DNA of 64,000 nucleotides from Beroe forskalii (taxonomy: Eukaryota > Ctenophora > Nuda > Beroida > Beroidae): the NCBI GenBank assembly GCA_011033025.1, contig WFMF01000060.1:62001-126000 (forward strand), in the 5' to 3' direction. Made by a program: the position numbers and the translations under genes. Shown one piece after another: positions 41,285 through 51,882 of this stretch (position 1 is the first letter of the stretch; the number at the start of each line of letters is the position of its first letter). The notes below the pieces were generated by a model that searched no databases, was not told the DNA's origin, and worked only from the letters and a program-made list of their open reading frames with translations.

Positions 41285-43476
41285 ATGGATTGGGATGTAA
41301 AAGAAAGGTAATTAGAAAATTCTTCTTAAACTTATCACTTGCATTAAGTTATTTCGATTTCCAAACAAAAACTTGGGCGTTACGTTCAGAACTTGTCGAA
41401 ATTTTAACATGCTTGGTCATATGCGTTATTTTATGCCTGTAGTTACAATCATTTCCGAATGCCCTAATATTTTTCATTTTATATTTCTACCGCTTTAATA
41501 AGGTTCATCATGCAATCGACATTATCATTCCCACAGGGATAAGAATGACGACATAGAACCCCGAGCTACCCCCAGTGCTAAGCCGACTCCCCCAGCTGCC
41601 AAACCACCCACCATCAAGAGATCTATCTCTCCTATGTCCATCCTGGCTCCCTCAGGATCCCTTGTGGTCCCCTCTGACTTGATACCACCTCCAGTTACCT
41701 TGACAGAGGAGGGCGAGGCAGCAGGAGTGGAGCAGAGCAATGGTGAAGCAGGCCAGCCTAACCACCTTCCTAGCGACCTATCAGGAGATGTGTCACTGGA
41801 CCCTGAGTACCCTCCCTTCCTCTCTCCTGCCTCTTCTTACGACCCCCGCCTCATGTACTGGCCACCTCCCCTAGCCAGGGTGCCACCCCCAGTACCACCT
41901 TCATCTGATATCCCGGGCGACAACTTCACCCACTCCAGACAGAGCTCGGACCCGTACTCTGGCGAGGTGCCAAGTCCGATGCCCCCCTACTTCTACAACC
42001 CCTATTTCTACCCCATCCCTCACCCCGGTTACAGCCCCTCCCACTACCCCCTCGAGAGGTACCAATACCCAGAGTACCCACCACTCAACGGATCACCGCA
42101 CAGTGTACCTGCTTTCTACCCACCCAACTACTCCCCTCTCCGGAGGTGTAAGAAGTTATCGAGGGAAAAGAGTGCATTCCGAGCCCCAACTTCCCCCAAC
42201 AAACGGCCAAATCACAGGTCTCCGGATAAGACGTGTTTTTCATCCGCTAAAAAGTCGGGGTGTTCTACCTCCACGATAAGCTCCCGAGATTCCACTCAGC
42301 AGAGTTCGCGTGGTAGGCGCAGTGGTGGCAACAAGCCTGAGAAGGATGGGTATCCCGAGGCTGATGTCCAGACCCCGCGATCCATTAAGAGCAGTGCCAG
42401 CAGCTCCGTGTCTGATAGAAGAAAGAAGAACTGCACGAGGGATTCAGCCAGCAAGTCCGGTCGCAGTAGCAGAACCGCGTCCTCCCAGAGTGATTCAACG
42501 TCCATAAGCACCAAAGCCCTGAAAATGCTGACTCTACAGAAGCGGCAGCTTGATCATCTCCAGCTGCAAGTGTCTCTGCTGATGAAGAATGCGCACTCTG
42601 CTCCAGCTGCTCAGCCGACCAGCGTCTCTGAGCTGGACAAGAGCATTGAGTCGATGAGGAACCAGATACAGATACTGGAGCAGCAGATTGATAAAGACGT
42701 GACAAAGCCAGCTGAAACGAGTGACATGTGCGTTGGGACGGGCGAGTCTCTCATCCTCACAGCGAGCAGTGAGGTCGCTGATCAGTCCGTGCAGTGTGGG
42801 CAGTCCTTTCCAAGGGGGCGAAGCCCCCGAAAACCAGCCTCTCCACTCGCAGTCTGAGGCCCACAGCAGCTCCAAGGGCTCTGATAAGTCCGCCCTGTGT
42901 TCAGCCTCCGGTAACATGAGCGAGGACAGCGGCTCTTTCTACCTGCGGTTCAAGGAAAACGAGAACCCTGCCCAGAGAGCCCCCAACGGATGGGATACCT
43001 CCTCCGATCATAGTAACTTCCTGAAATACGTTCCTCCGAGCAAGGAAGTCCTGAAGTTCAGGGAGCACTCGGTGTTCCAACACCCCAAGATCCATGCTCC
43101 CTCAGGCTCCCCCTACACCAGTGTCTATGTGTCGGAGGAAGATACTCTCCTGGATGAAACCACCTTCCAACTCCCTCCTGGGCAGTCTCATGTTGCAGCA
43201 GCAGGACAGTCTCCAGGAAAGACTCACTTCTCCCTAGCGCAGTCTCCGGAGAAGACTCACTACTCCCTCGCCAGTAGGAAATACCTGGAGAAGCACAGGC
43301 TGGTGTCTCCTCCTACAAAGGAGGAGAAAAGGAACAAGACGGAGGGAAAAGGCAAGAAGAAGGATGATCGGAGTTCAACTCGCAATGGCAAAGTGATGCA
43401 GATCAGGAATAGTTATATTATTGGAGAAAGTGGGAGTGAAGAGATGTCAATTGATCTCCAGAGACTTCAAATATAA
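41285..43476 (+). CDS. Candidate STIL/Ana2-like centriole assembly protein (frameshifted as read)
   Basis: Start ATG at 41285. The short coding exon ends at 41307 (AAAGAAAG|GTAATT) and rejoins in phase at 41537. One frame runs to 42857 and a second, one base over, from within the overlap to 43476; the switch lies at about 42800-42850. About 650 residues in all. The first half is proline/serine rich (PPPLARVPPPVPP). A basic low-complexity stretch follows, then a coiled coil ALKMLTLQKRQLDHLQLQVS at about residues 335-360. It fits the L..Q..QL..LQ.Q(I/V) pattern I associate with the STIL/Ana2 oligomerisation coil. In the second frame, HYSLASRKYLEKHRLV resembles the start of a STAN motif. STIL/Ana2 is the Plk4 substrate that recruits SAS-6. 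The large N-terminal domain of vertebrate STIL is not seen, as in the shorter Ana2. A search is needed; another low-complexity protein remains possible. Confidence 0.5.
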
Positions 43477-44699
43477 TTCCCATTAATTTGCAGTGGGTAG
43501 TGGATATATGCCCATTACCCCTGATGATTAAGCAGGGAGGGGAACAATTACTTTTTATCAGATATCAAGGACTATTATATTTGTTAAAAGGTGAAAAATA
43601 TATTTGATTTGAGGTTATAACACTATTTTTAATCAGTTTTGTAATTTTAAGTAGCACGTGGCTTATTCAGGGGAAAGCAATGGCAACTTCATGCTTCGAC
43701 TGACGAATGTGCGTGTTGCATTTATATCTGAAAAATCCACCTTTCCTTATCTCCTCAGTCTCATGGGATTGTAATTTTTAAAAATAAATCGCACATGGGT
43801 CTTGGAGTGTTGCTTTGCACTTCTAGCTGGCTAGTATTTGCAATAGGTATATTGGATAATGGATCGTTTTACAAGTATTCCAGTACTCGATAAAAGCGAA
43901 GTTCCTACTTAATCTATGAGATGTTAAAAAGCGTCCGAAATCAATCTCTGTCATATTATGAATTTTTTAGCTATGAAGGTATTTTCGTTATGCACCTTAT
44001 CAGTCGTTATTTCCACAGACTGACCGCTTTTAAGTCACCGGCGCAATTTATAGGGGGAACGGATTTTTCACATCGCGACACTTTACCTCGTTGGGTAAGG
44101 TCTTGACTGGGAGGTGAAAAGTCGGGCTCCAGTTATTAAACGTGTTTAAGAAGTCCTTACTAACAGTAACGTAGTGCCAAGACTTGAGAGGTGTATAATA
44201 GGTCTGTGGTAATGCCGTGATGGTGTCCGATCTATGATAGTTTATAGATACATTGGTTTATTTGACTGGTGTTATGTATTTTATTGATATGATTTCTTAG
44301 CTCTAGGAAATCCTTTCGTAACTTGAAGTGTCACTGTTTCATTGTGTGATATTATCTTATCACACATCTTATCACTAAGCGTTATGTTTCCAATAAAACA
44401 AGAAAATACATAGACGCGCGCCCCTAGTAGGCGTTGGCCCATCGGGTTCATTTTGGGATACATCCCGAGGGCGCAGTCCAAGGGACGTATTATCATTTAT
44501 CCGGTTAAGAGTCTCAGTCCAAATAAGGGCAAGTGTCTAAACCAATATGGACCCAATCAAGCAAGTGTCTAGGTGTATCATATACTCTAAATAAAGACTT
44601 CATATGGAATTGTAGAAAGTCCGTTTCATGTTGAATAGATTATTTGTTTATTTAAAAACTACGATAGATTCTACTGATTTGCTTACTCCTGAGGTTTCC
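43477..44699. other. Spacer between STIL-like gene and ITPA
   Basis: AATAAA near 43783 could end the upstream transcript. The short open frame at about 43921-44106 has no coding bias or motif. The ITPA promoter should lie before 44700; no clear TATA box is seen. Confidence 0.4.
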
Positions 44700-47201
44700 A
44701 TGGCATCTAAGAAGGTGCTGACATTCATTACTGGCAATGCGAAGAAGCTTGAAGAGGTGAGCATAAGACTAAAGTACTTGTATAAGGGACATGTATAATT
44801 CTTCGGTCAATCTAATGGAATCGGGCGATCGATTAACTCATTCGAACGACTGATAGGCCCCGCCCCAAGTGACAAGTCGTGTTTAAATAGGCAATAGTTT
44901 AGTAATTTCAAAGGTTTTCTGTTTTCGTCTGGTAACTTTAACAGGGGCACTTCAAACTGCAGTTTGCGCGTCTTTGATGTGCATGGTGTAAGTTTGCGCG
45001 GCATTAGTCATACATATCATGTCTATGACGGGCAAACTTACACCGCAAGCAAAAAGACGCGCAAACTGTGGTTCGAACAGTTCCCGATAGTCACCGTGCC
45101 ATATTTCTGACTAACTATCACTATGACAAATAATCAACATAATATTATTCCAGGTGACGGCAATGCTTGGCTCTGATTTCCCTTTCACATTGAATGCTCA
45201 GAATGTCGACTGTGAGTAAATTATTGACAGTTTAACAAGTATTTGCAAATGTTTCAATCATTTTCACGATCATGAGAAGAATGAAGATATCGTTATGAAT
45301 GACTGTGTAGAACTACAACATAGATCAGTTTCGGACCGAACAATGAACATGATGCGCGCAAATTTTGACCATTTCATTTCACTCATAATACCATCAGTGA
45401 ATGTCCAATTGATGTCAAAAGTAACTTCGATGCAGTTTATGGCATAAGGCAGCGTCTGTGCAAATTTGAAGCATTTTCATCCAAAAATGAAAAACATATT
45501 GTGAAATGAAGTCAGTTTCGGACCAAAACTGACTAAATTCTGCTATATCTTCGTCATTTTTGGATGAAAATGCTCCAAATTGTCACAGACTGCAGACGCT
45601 GTCTTATGCCGTAAACTGTATCCATGCAAATTTCGGACCGAAACTGATCTATGTTTTGCACAGTGAAGAGCTTGATTTGCCCCGTGTTTACTTCGTACCA
45701 GTACAAACCCAGTCAAAAACAGACAGTAAATAACGCCCTCTTCAGTTTGACTGCACTTGACTGGTTATCATTGGTTTTGTTTCAGTGCCCGAACTCCAAG
45801 GGGAGCCGAATGATATTGCCAGACAGAAATGCGTTCTCGCTGCTGAAAAGATGCTTTAAATGACTCTAATTAATTGAAATTGGTCCGATCTTTTTATCGC
45901 TCGGATCTGGATGAGTCGATGATAACATAAAAATCAAATCCTTAATAAGTTGAAAATTATGTTCTTTCATTTAGATCTCATCAACTGGATTTTAACTGGA
46001 TAGTTATTCTAAACGTATTATTTCAGATGAACTTTGCTCCTGTCATAGTGGAGGATACCTGTCTGTGTTACAACGCACTAGGAGGTCTCCCTGGGCCATA
46101 CATAAAGGTTTATCTTTACAGTACGCGCAATTTACTTTCCAAATTCATAGAATTTCTGTCGAATGAACAGTATTTTTAAGCATTTTATCGATCGATCCAA
46201 TATGTAATTGTACGCAAGTCGCGAATGTTAAATAATATAGGTAAGATAAATTAATATTTTCAATTAATATTGGTATGAAGCCATCATCCGAATCACTGTT
46301 TCACATAAAGTGGTTCCTGGATAAGGTTGGAAGGGAGGGCCTTCACAAGCTTCTGGCAGGATACGAGGATAAGACGGCTTATGCTCTGTGTACCTTTGCC
46401 TACTTCGAGCCTTCCTCGCGGGAGGTGGTGGTATTCGAGGGGCGGTGTGAGGTGGGTCGAATACACTATACATTGTACACTATACGCTATACACTTTACA
46501 CTATACACTATACATTGACATTGTACACTATACGCTATACAATATTGGGAAATGTCCATCTTCCTTCTACTTCTAGAACTACTACGTAGGAAACGACCGG
46601 TTAACCGAACCGGAACCGAAATACCGGTTAGCCGGGCGTTTTTAGCCAACCGGAACCGTAACCGAATATTTTGATTTCTCAATTAACCGTTTAGAGAAAT
46701 CGGTCGGTTAACCGAACCGAAGCCGAAATACTGGTTAACCAGCGATTTTAGCAAACTGAAACCGTAACCGGATTTATTGAGAAATGGTAACCGGTCGTTT
46801 GGTACTACGTAGTCCTATGTGCGCGGGTTTTTTTAACGCTCAACGCCTGTAGAAATTAAAAGAAACACTGCTTTTCAAATGCAGTTTAGAGGGTGGAAAG
46901 AGTTTGATCCGCCACTTGGAGAGCTGCGATTTTAAAAATGAAAACTGCTGAAAGGGTCGGTGGTATAACTTTGGAACTCGTTCCCAGTTCCAAACTCGAT
47001 TTTATTCAACTATCTCACACTTCACAGGGTCAAATCGTTGCCCCAAGAGGACCAGATTACTTTGGATGGGACCCTGTTTTCCAACCGGACGGGTTTTCCG
47101 AAACATATGCGGAGATGGACAAGTCGATAAAGAACACCATTTCACATCGCTACAACGCTTTGTCTGCCATGAAAAAGTACTTTATTGAGAGGAATTCTTA
47201 G
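44700..47201 (+). CDS. ITPA: Inosine triphosphate pyrophosphatase, six exons
   Basis: Exons: 44700-44756, 45154-45211, 45786-45850, 46027-46107, 46311-46451 and 47028-47201, giving 191 residues (human 194). ITPA hydrolyses ITP, dITP and XTP to monophosphates and keeps deaminated purines out of RNA and DNA in the cytosol. Landmarks in order: [40 protein letters not shown], the [20 protein letters not shown] block, [24 protein letters not shown] and SHRYNAL. All introns are GT-AG except intron 3, whose left end after GAAAAG reads ATGCTTTAAA. The frame demands a junction there, so the donor is non-canonical or mutated. Introns 1, 2 and 5 contain foldback or TIR repeats. Confidence 0.94.
44951..45077. 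repeat. Foldback repeat in ITPA intron 1
   Basis: The left arm 44951-44997 and right arm 45032-45077 are inverted copies (shared AGTTTGCGCGTCTTT and GGTGTAAGTTTGC) around a loop of about 34 bp. Confidence 0.85.
45317..45655. mobile_element. Foldback element in ITPA intron 2
   Basis: The outer ends ACATAGATCAGTTTCGGACC and its inverse pair. Inner arms 45420-45489 and 45553-45630 pair along GCATTTTCATCCAAAAATGA, and the loop holds another GTTTCGGACC copy. The left arm has about 80 bp of extra sequence. This looks like a foldback transposon. Confidence 0.85.
46452..46545. repeat. TACACTATA-type short repeats in ITPA intron 5
   Basis: Repeated words ACACTATACATTGTACACTA and TATACGCTATAC run from just past the exon 5 donor to about 46545, forming a compact low-complexity tract. 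Confidence 0.75.
46577..46814. mobile_element. MITE in ITPA intron 5 with ACCGGTTA inner repeats
   Basis: The ends pair along TACGTAG and AAACGACCGGTTA in inverted orientation. The interior holds direct and inverted copies of ACCGAACCG and CCGAAATAC words. It is about 240 bp and non-coding. Confidence 0.75.
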
Positions 47202-47910
47202 CATAGCATCTTTTCGGTTATCAACAGGGCCAGAACAGGGCCAGAGGTAGTCTGTGCCAAATTCACGTCACACTAGGGTTAGTCTTGAGTGTGACTTTCC
47301 TTTGCCAAATTAGAACAGATTTGTTGGATGTTGATAAGTGCGGATGTCTCACCTTTATAACTATATTTTTATTATTTGTTTTGGATTTGACAGATAAACT
47401 TTATCTTTAGTTGAACGTTTTAAATTTAATGAAGTTCCGTTTAGAATTTTAGAAAAAGCAATTGAAATTTAATGAAATTAAACTCAAAGTCAAAGTTCTT
47501 TGATTTCGTTCCCGTAATCTTTATCAATTCAATTTTAAATGTTAAATTATTTTACCATTTGCAAAATTGATATTTGAAGTAATGCATTTGAACTTGATAA
47601 AGTTAAAGTTGATAGTTAAATGTGTTTGTTAATTTGTTAAAATGATTTACTTCCAGATATGATATTATGATTTATAATCATGATGTACGATATTTCATAG
47701 CTTTTCCATTATCATTATCAATAACATTGCCAGACGTCGCCGGACCCGCTCCGCGCGTCACTGCGTCAGACAACATATGATTAGGGTTAGGGTTACCACA
47801 TGTTACGTGACACGTGTCCCTGTTTGTTCGCGCTTGCGCGCGCTTTTCGTAGAAAAGTCACTGAAGAGGCGCGCTTGCGCGCGCAAAATAAGGCTCCGTA
47901 ACATGGAGTA
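47202..47910. other. ITPA 3' flank
   Basis: AT-rich 3' UTR and flank. A (TTAGGG)-like stretch TTAGGGTTAGGGTTA lies at about 47781 and GCGCTTGCGCGCGC is repeated at about 47830 and 47870. The telomere-like run is only about two and a half units, too short to mark a telomere. Confidence 0.4.
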
Positions 47911-47911
47911 A

Positions 47912-48233
47912 GGGGCCATCCATAAAGGACGTCCGCAATGAGGGGGGAGGGGGGAGTCTGGCCAATGCGGACGTTTGCGGACGTAGGGGGGAGGGGGGTG
48001 TTTGGCCAAATGCGGACGTCCGCAATTCATGGAAATTTTGGGCGATTTGACAGCTATTTTACTAGAAAATCATGAATTTTCGGAGCCAAAAATGATGACC
48101 CAAAAGATTTTGAAGAAAAATGCGGACGTCCGGGGGGAGGGAGTGGTTTCTGGATTGCGGACGTTTGCGGACAAGGGGGAGGGAGGGGTCTAAAATGGCC
48201 GAAATTTTGCGGACGTCCTTTATGGATGGCCCC
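47912..48233. mobile_element. PIF/Harbinger-like MITE
   Basis: Perfect terminal inverted repeats of about 25 bp begin GGGGCCATCCATAAAGGACG. TAA flanks both sides, the 3-bp duplication typical of PIF/Harbinger. The G-rich interior has repeated TGCGGACGT words and no coding capacity. Confidence 0.88.
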
Positions 48234-48955
48234 TAAGGGTTAGGGCCATATTTAGGTTTAGAATACAGAAAAATTGACGTTTAGATCTGTGACGTCACTC
48301 AGCCAGAGTTCTAGTTATATGGGACACAGTCACATACCGGTCGGTCTCCCAATCCCATATAAACGGGAGCCGGAGCCTTCATTATCTATGACAATGACGC
48401 GTTCCTAAGCCCGCATAGGTGTGTGTACGCGCCGCGCGAGCCACACAGGGATATACGTGTTTAGCAAAATGACGCGTCACTCAGAAAAATATAATTAAGC
48501 ACACCAAGCGCTTTGCTTTAGGGTTTTGGTTCGGGTTATGGTTATTGGTTAGGTTTAGGATACAAAAAATTGACTCATGCTAGGTGTGATTCATAGGATT
48601 TCTCAAAAAATTGTGTCAAAGTTCAAGTCCAGGGGTTTTTACCAGGGGTTTAGCACTTGCCGCGCCGCGCACTCCGTGCGCGTAACCAGAGTCCCGGCAA
48701 ATCGACGTGTTTTAAAAGATTTTTCGTTAATTGTTGATATATGTACATTGTTTGGTCAGTCTAAAAGTTCAAGTTGTTGTAAATTTAAGTTATTCTACAT
48801 CCAAGAAAATCAGTTCAACTGTGACAAACAAATGTGAGGTCAGAGGATTATTCATTATTTTTGCAAAATTTATGTTTCTATTACATCATTATGCTCTCCA
48901 CATCAGATTACCTAAAGGGATCATGTTGGTATTCAAATACGGAGTTGAAGAGAAG
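48234..48955. other. Spacer with two GC-rich dispersed repeats
   Basis: Positions 48402-48468 are the inverted relative of 2297-2388, and 48656-48682 match 25086-25112 exactly. No gene is seen. Confidence 0.5.
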
Positions 48956-48964
48956 TAGACCAAC

Positions 48965-49312
48965 GTGCGTGTCCCACTCACCCTGTGCGTGTGAGATGCC
49001 AGTGTCCACTCACCCTGTGCGTGTGAGATAACGGTGCCCACTCACCCCACTGTGCGTGAGATAACGGTCCACTCACCCTGTGCGTGTGAGATAACGGTGT
49101 CCTCACCCCTGTGCGTGTGAGGAATGTGCGGTGTCCACTCACCCTGTGCGTGTGAGATAACGAGTGTCCACTCACCCTGTGCGTGTGAGATAACGGTGTC
49201 CACTCACCCTGTGCGTGTGAACTGTCTCACCTGTGCCGGTGTCCACTCACTGTGCGTGTGAGATAACAGTGTCCACTCACCCTGTGCGTGTGAGATAACG
49301 GTGTCCACGTGT
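48965..49312. repeat. 32-bp minisatellite with CTCAC/GTGAG hairpins
   Basis: About ten imperfect copies of a 32-bp unit containing CCACTCACCCTGTGCGTGTG and GATAACGGT. Each unit can fold through CTCAC and GTGAG. Several copies have deletions. The units are directly adjacent with no unique spacers. Confidence 0.9.
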
Positions 49313-49339
49313 ACAACATCTGAAGCTCAGTCGAAGTTG

Positions 49340-49455
49340 TCTGTTTCTTTCTTTCAACTGGGGCGTCTTCACCTCCTCTTCCTTACACTTAGGCCTCCAC
49401 TTGCTCTCAAACCCAGAGTGTTCTAGAGGGAGCAGATCGCGTGATCTAGTTAGAT
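49340..49455 (-). CDS. Possible exon of an unidentified charged protein
   Basis: A minus-strand frame reads SKWRPKCKEEEVKTPQLKER followed by NRQLRLSF, with coding-like composition in AT-rich surroundings. It could be the next exon after 50282-50438, but the phases do not join cleanly with the acceptors I see. Confidence 0.25.
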
Positions 49456-49894
49456 TAGTGTGAGGATGTAAATCAATATTGATGTGAGAACAGGACTTTG
49501 GTTGCTGACAGCATTCGACAAAATTTATTTGATTGAAAATATTGGGAAGGAGAAACGCAAGATTTTTGAGGAAAAATACATTCTGCTGTTCCTTACGAAT
49601 TTTAGACAATTAATGTCAAATTGAAAATTCCTTTCTAATCATTCAAAACGCATTTCACCCTTATTCCAGCAAATTTATCGGATGTGAAACGAAAACAATT
49701 TTCTTAAATTTAGAGGACGACTTTAAAGTTTAAGAATTGTGGCCAGAATTCTATTTATTCTCAAATATACGTAACTTAATAAGTTAATAAGTGGAAATTC
49801 AGGATTCATCAGGAAGTATATTCGTGAAACATGCGACTCTCTCTCTCCATACACCCCTCTCCAGAACCCCGAGCTCCCCCTGAAAAGCCCAAAA

Positions 49895-50295
49895 TCTCAC
49901 CTTCCACGGTCCCGCCTCATATTCCCCCGCCTCTCCTTCCTCGGCCCCGCCTCACCCTCCCCGCCTCACCTTCCTCGGTCCCGCCTCCCCTTCCTCGGTC
50001 CGCCTCACCCTCCTCGGTCCCGCCTCACCCTCCCCGCGTCACCTTCCTCGGCCCCGCCTCACCCTCCCCGCCTCACCTTCCTCGGCCCCGCCTCACCTTC
50101 CTCGGTCCCGCCTCACCTTCCTCGGTCCCGCCTCACCCTCCCCGGCCTCACCCTCCTCGGTCCCGCCTCACCTTCCTCGGTCCCGCCTCACCTTCCTCGG
50201 TCCCGCCTCACCCTCCCCGGCCTCACCCTCCTCGGTCCCGCCTCACCTTCCTCGGTCCCGCCTCACCCTCCCCGGCCTCACCTTCCTCGGTCCAG
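49895..50295. repeat. 20-bp minisatellite built on a splice donor
   Basis: About 20 copies of CCTCACCTTCCTCGGTCCCG (plus strand). On the minus strand each unit reads ACCGAGGAAG followed by GTGAGG, which is the exact end and donor of the exon at 50282-50438. The array runs from that donor into the intron. Confidence 0.92.
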
Positions 50296-50438
50296 TTCAT
50301 CTCCATGTCTGCTAGTCTCTGGAGGAGGTCGTGGTGCTTGTTCTCGAGCTCCTTCCGCTGGTTCCGGTACGTGACTATCTTAGCTCGGAGCATGGCCACC
50401 TCCTCCAACTCCTCCTTTGTGTACTTCTTAGGAGCCCG
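50282..50438 (-). CDS. Coiled-coil exon of an unidentified gene
   Basis: The exon opens after AATTCTCCGCAG (50438) and ends at GAGGAAG|GTGAGG (50282). It encodes 52 codons plus one base, APKKYTKEELEEVAMLRAKI and onward through NQRKELENKHHDLLQRL, an amphipathic helix. Codon use is strongly coding-like. Other exons are not identified with confidence and no family is recognised. The first copy of the adjacent minisatellite is this exon's own donor. Confidence 0.6.
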
Positions 50439-50486
50439 CTGCGGAGAATTGGAGAAATGACCGAGTGGAGGAATTTTAGGACACAT

Positions 50487-51345
50487 TATACCCTTTCAAG
50501 CTTATTTTAGCGACCATGTAAGTTGCGGTATACGGTCACCACTTGTGCGTGTAATTGCAAACGAATGCATGAATTGTAAACTTGATATAATTTTTGGCCC
50601 CAAAACAGTCTAGAACACCCTATTTTACAAATGTCCCATTTGTCCTTATCCCAATTCACTATCCCAATTTTCTGTGTCACATTTTTCCCAATTGTCGCAG
50701 TCCAAATTATTTTTTTGAGTCACATTTGTCCCATTTCCCAAGTCCCATTTGTCGCAAATGCCCCTGTCCCAATCCAATTTTTCTTGAGTTTGATATCTCA
50801 TACTCTCATATCAGCTGGAGTTTCAAACATTAAAATGCCTACAGATGTGAAGAATCGAACCGTCAGTCTGATTAACCAGCAGTCTGCAGGTAGTAATAAG
50901 GGGCGAGCCATAATTACGAACCGTAGTACGTACTAATACTGCAACCACTAATATTAGGGACAAACATATTTTGATAAGATTTGTTTCGAAAACCACTCGT
51001 TTTTTGCCGTTTAGCAACAAAATATATCCAAATATTTGGCAGTTACAGTATTAAAGTCAAAATATACGTTTAAACATCTTGAGGAACACAGTACACTCCC
51101 CAAAATTGTCAATTATGGGATAAATAAGTAATTTAATTGATCGCGATTAACATGAATAAATCATACACAGATTCTATTTATTTTTTCTTTCCACTAAAAC
51201 AATAATAATAATATTCTTAAATCATTGAAATGGATAATGTAGGCACCTACAATATTCATTTCCTTACAATGATAACTGTCGTGGTGCCACACTAGATGCC
51301 TCACAAATCACACATTCATATTACTGTAAGTCATTATCTAAGTCA
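50487..51345. other. Spacer
   Basis: A CCCATTTGTC-type word recurs near 50630-50760. Further exons of the coiled-coil gene may be here but cannot be supported. Confidence 0.35.
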
Positions 51346-51738
51346 CTAGTAAAGCGTAGAATTTATCAAATTTATCAAATGGCTTTCCAATTGATCCAAC
51401 TTGTCGTCAGTCATATTCTTACACTTCGTCTTATTGGCAGAAGATCCAGGCTCAACATCATGAATAAAAGTACATTTATCAAAATGTTCAGCGAATTCCA
51501 TATCATTATTGCTTAGAACTCTGTATTCGATGGCATTGAGGAAGGCGCCCTTTCCTAAGATTTCCAGCAATTCCGATTCACAGCTCAAGTGTTTGTCCTT
51601 GGAGAGAGGGTATAGGTTTTCACGCACTTTTTCCCCTACGTCAACCTGATATATCATCGATGAGCAGGTATGTTTATCCGTACTCACAGCAACAGTTAAC
51701 GTCAGGAGCAACACACAGATCAGCTTGATGTTATCCAT
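51346..51738 (-). CDS. Small secreted protein with four cysteines
   Basis: 130 residues from ATG to stop in one exon. Residues 1-20 form a hydrophobic signal peptide (MDNIKLICVLLLTLTVAVST). The mature part has four cysteines (C25, C53, C89, C106), enough for two disulfides. It has two possible N-glycosylation sites (NKT at 102, NMT at 108) and a third near the end (NST). No known family is recognised. The signal peptide, cysteine content and full-length openness in AT-rich DNA support a real gene, but it could be part of a longer spliced one. Confidence 0.6.
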   Translation of the reverse strand: MDNIKLICVLLLTLTVAVSTDKHTCSSMIYQVDVGEKVRENLYPLSKDKHLSCESELLEILGKGAFLNAIEYRVLSNNDMEFAEHFDKCTFIHDVEPGSSANKTKCKNMTDDKLDQLESHLINLINSTLY

Positions 51739-51781
51739 TCTTAAACATCAATATTATTATATGCAGGTGTATACTGATTAT

Positions 51782-51882
51782 TCTGAAATCTACCTTATCT
51801 ACCTTATCTACCTGAAATCTACCTGAAATCTACCTTATCTACCTGAAATCTACCTTATCTACCTGAAATCTACCTTATCGGT
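51782..51882. repeat. GAAATCTACCTTATCTACCT short tandem repeats
   Basis: Five or so irregular copies of a unit of about 20 bp lie upstream of the secreted-protein gene, mixing the two 10-bp words GAAATCTACC and TTATCTACCT. Confidence 0.85.

Noticed and set aside
41634..41740. Minus-strand reading frames opposite the STIL-like exon.
   Set aside because: They mirror a codon-biased, spliced plus-strand exon and lack splice or start support.
45786..45863. ITPA exon 3 ending early at TGC|GTTCTC with a normal GT donor.
   Set aside because: It would delete the conserved helix residues VLAAEK that align with other ITPA proteins, so the non-canonical junction is preferred pending cDNA.
47775..47800. 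Telomere or telomeric insertion (TTAGGG repeats).
   Set aside because: Only about two and a half units are present, too few to call telomeric.
48965..49312. CRISPR-like array of palindromic repeats.
   Set aside because: Units are contiguous, unequal and without unique spacers, no cas genes exist, and the DNA is eukaryotic; it is a minisatellite.
49831..50460. Plus-strand proline-rich protein across the 20-bp minisatellite.
   Set aside because: The frame is made of the repeat; the opposite strand holds the real exon with splice sites.
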